Assembly: GCA_020722565.1 (NCBI GenBank)
Contig: DYKO01000013.1
Coordinates: forward strand, 21,765-85,764
DNA from: Rikenella microfusus
GTDB taxonomy: Bacteria; Bacteroidota; Bacteroidia; Bacteroidales; Tenuifilaceae
Direction: 5' to 3'
DNA: 64,000 nucleotides
Each line of letters opens with the position of its first letter. Position 1 is the stretch's first letter. Under the pieces are notes generated by a model that saw only the letters and a list, made by a program, of their open reading frames with translations, had not been told where the DNA came from and did no database searches. Made by a program: the position numbers and the translations under genes. This document shows positions 63,673 to 64,000 of the stretch, piece by piece.

Positions 63673-64000
63673 AAAGTAAATGGATTAAAAATTAAACATT
63701 AGTATGATAAAAATAAACAAATATAATATTTTGAAGTATATAATCAAAAATGTGCATTTAATTGTTACAACTATCAAAAAAGCTACCCATGTAAACTATT
63801 CGATAGAATTAAAACGTAGCTTCTTAAAGTTCAAGATAGTGTTGAAATTTCTGTTTGATGGAGGTTTCTTAATGTTGAATAACATCAAAAATGTTATAAT
63901 TTAAAACTTAGAGCCTGTTTAAATTTTGCATAGATATAAAAGTGGCTAAAGATTAGCTTTTTAGGAAAAAGTTTCTGAGCTTGCATAAACCTTCAAATTT
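63673..64000. other. right-end AT-rich region with a possible insertion-sequence end
   Basis: A 66-codon plus-strand frame (63704-63904) is AT-driven, without known features, and is not accepted as a gene. From about 63911 the sequence GAGCCTGTTTAAATTTTG, followed by GGCTAA-AGA-TTAGC and a T-run (63943-63960), resembles the outer end of Bacteroidota insertion sequences as I remember them. No transposase is visible because the window stops. Low certainty. Confidence 0.25.

Noticed and set aside
63704..63904. 66-residue plus-strand frame at the right end
   Set aside because: The base composition is strongly AT-driven, there is no motif or promoter, and the residues are mostly I/K/N/L as expected by chance.

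Overview
The window is a chromosomal segment of a Gram-negative member of the Bacteroidota, most likely a Bacteroidales/Marinilabiliales-type organism; the exact genus cannot be fixed from the sequence. The evidence is the TAnnTTTG-type promoter boxes with few Shine-Dalgarno sites, the purN / acpP-fabF-rnc neighbourhood, a DUF2723 (GT117) membrane protein, a DUF4834 protein, a very large lamin-tail surface protein, TPR-SpoIIE phosphatases and a K+-dependent membrane pyrophosphatase. Most of the content is ordinary core and housekeeping DNA. No CRISPR array, prophage or complete insertion sequence was seen.

Layout, 1-16 kb: a truncated YfhO-like membrane protein behind glycyl-tRNA synthetase; a YfiR-domain sensor kinase; a DsrE-like protein; the 1876-residue surface protein; asd facing hflX; a TonB gene with its terminator; and tRNA-Ala(GGC) with a good promoter. 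16-20 kb: a glycerol catabolic pair (glpD-glpK) diverging from a DeoR/GlpR-type repressor across an 18-bp direct repeat. 20-35 kb: an envelope/glycan block (DUF2723 protein, NodB deacetylase, GT4 and a double-domain GT2), an M28 lipoprotein peptidase, a TPR protein, an outer-membrane barrel, a beta-lactamase-like hydrolase overlapping a fucose-isomerase-like gene, and hppA. 35-39 kb: a small lipoprotein, purN and acpP-fabF-rnc.

39-64 kb: two TPR-SpoIIE phosphatases lie at 39 and 57 kb, the first diverging from a Cache-HAMP-GAF-PAS sensor that has no output domain. Further on are a DUF3352-like/beta-propeller protein, DUF4834, a ROK sugar kinase, a broken L-serine dehydratase gene, a sugar transferase, a TPR lipoprotein, pepP, VanZ, a STAS-like protein, a GroES-like protein, an OmpH/Skp-like protein, a GT2 and a three-gene zinc/manganese ABC transporter.

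The most unusual part is the right end (62.85-63.7 kb, minus strand). A small lipoprotein gene is interrupted by two in-frame stops, the second in the loop of a perfect hairpin. It is followed 10 bp later by a tiny membrane protein whose two hydrophobic halves are in different frames joined at an A7 run, and the unit ends in a strong terminator. Decay, sequencing error or recoding could each explain this. Together with the doubly broken sdaA at 48-49 kb, these are the main loci to recheck.
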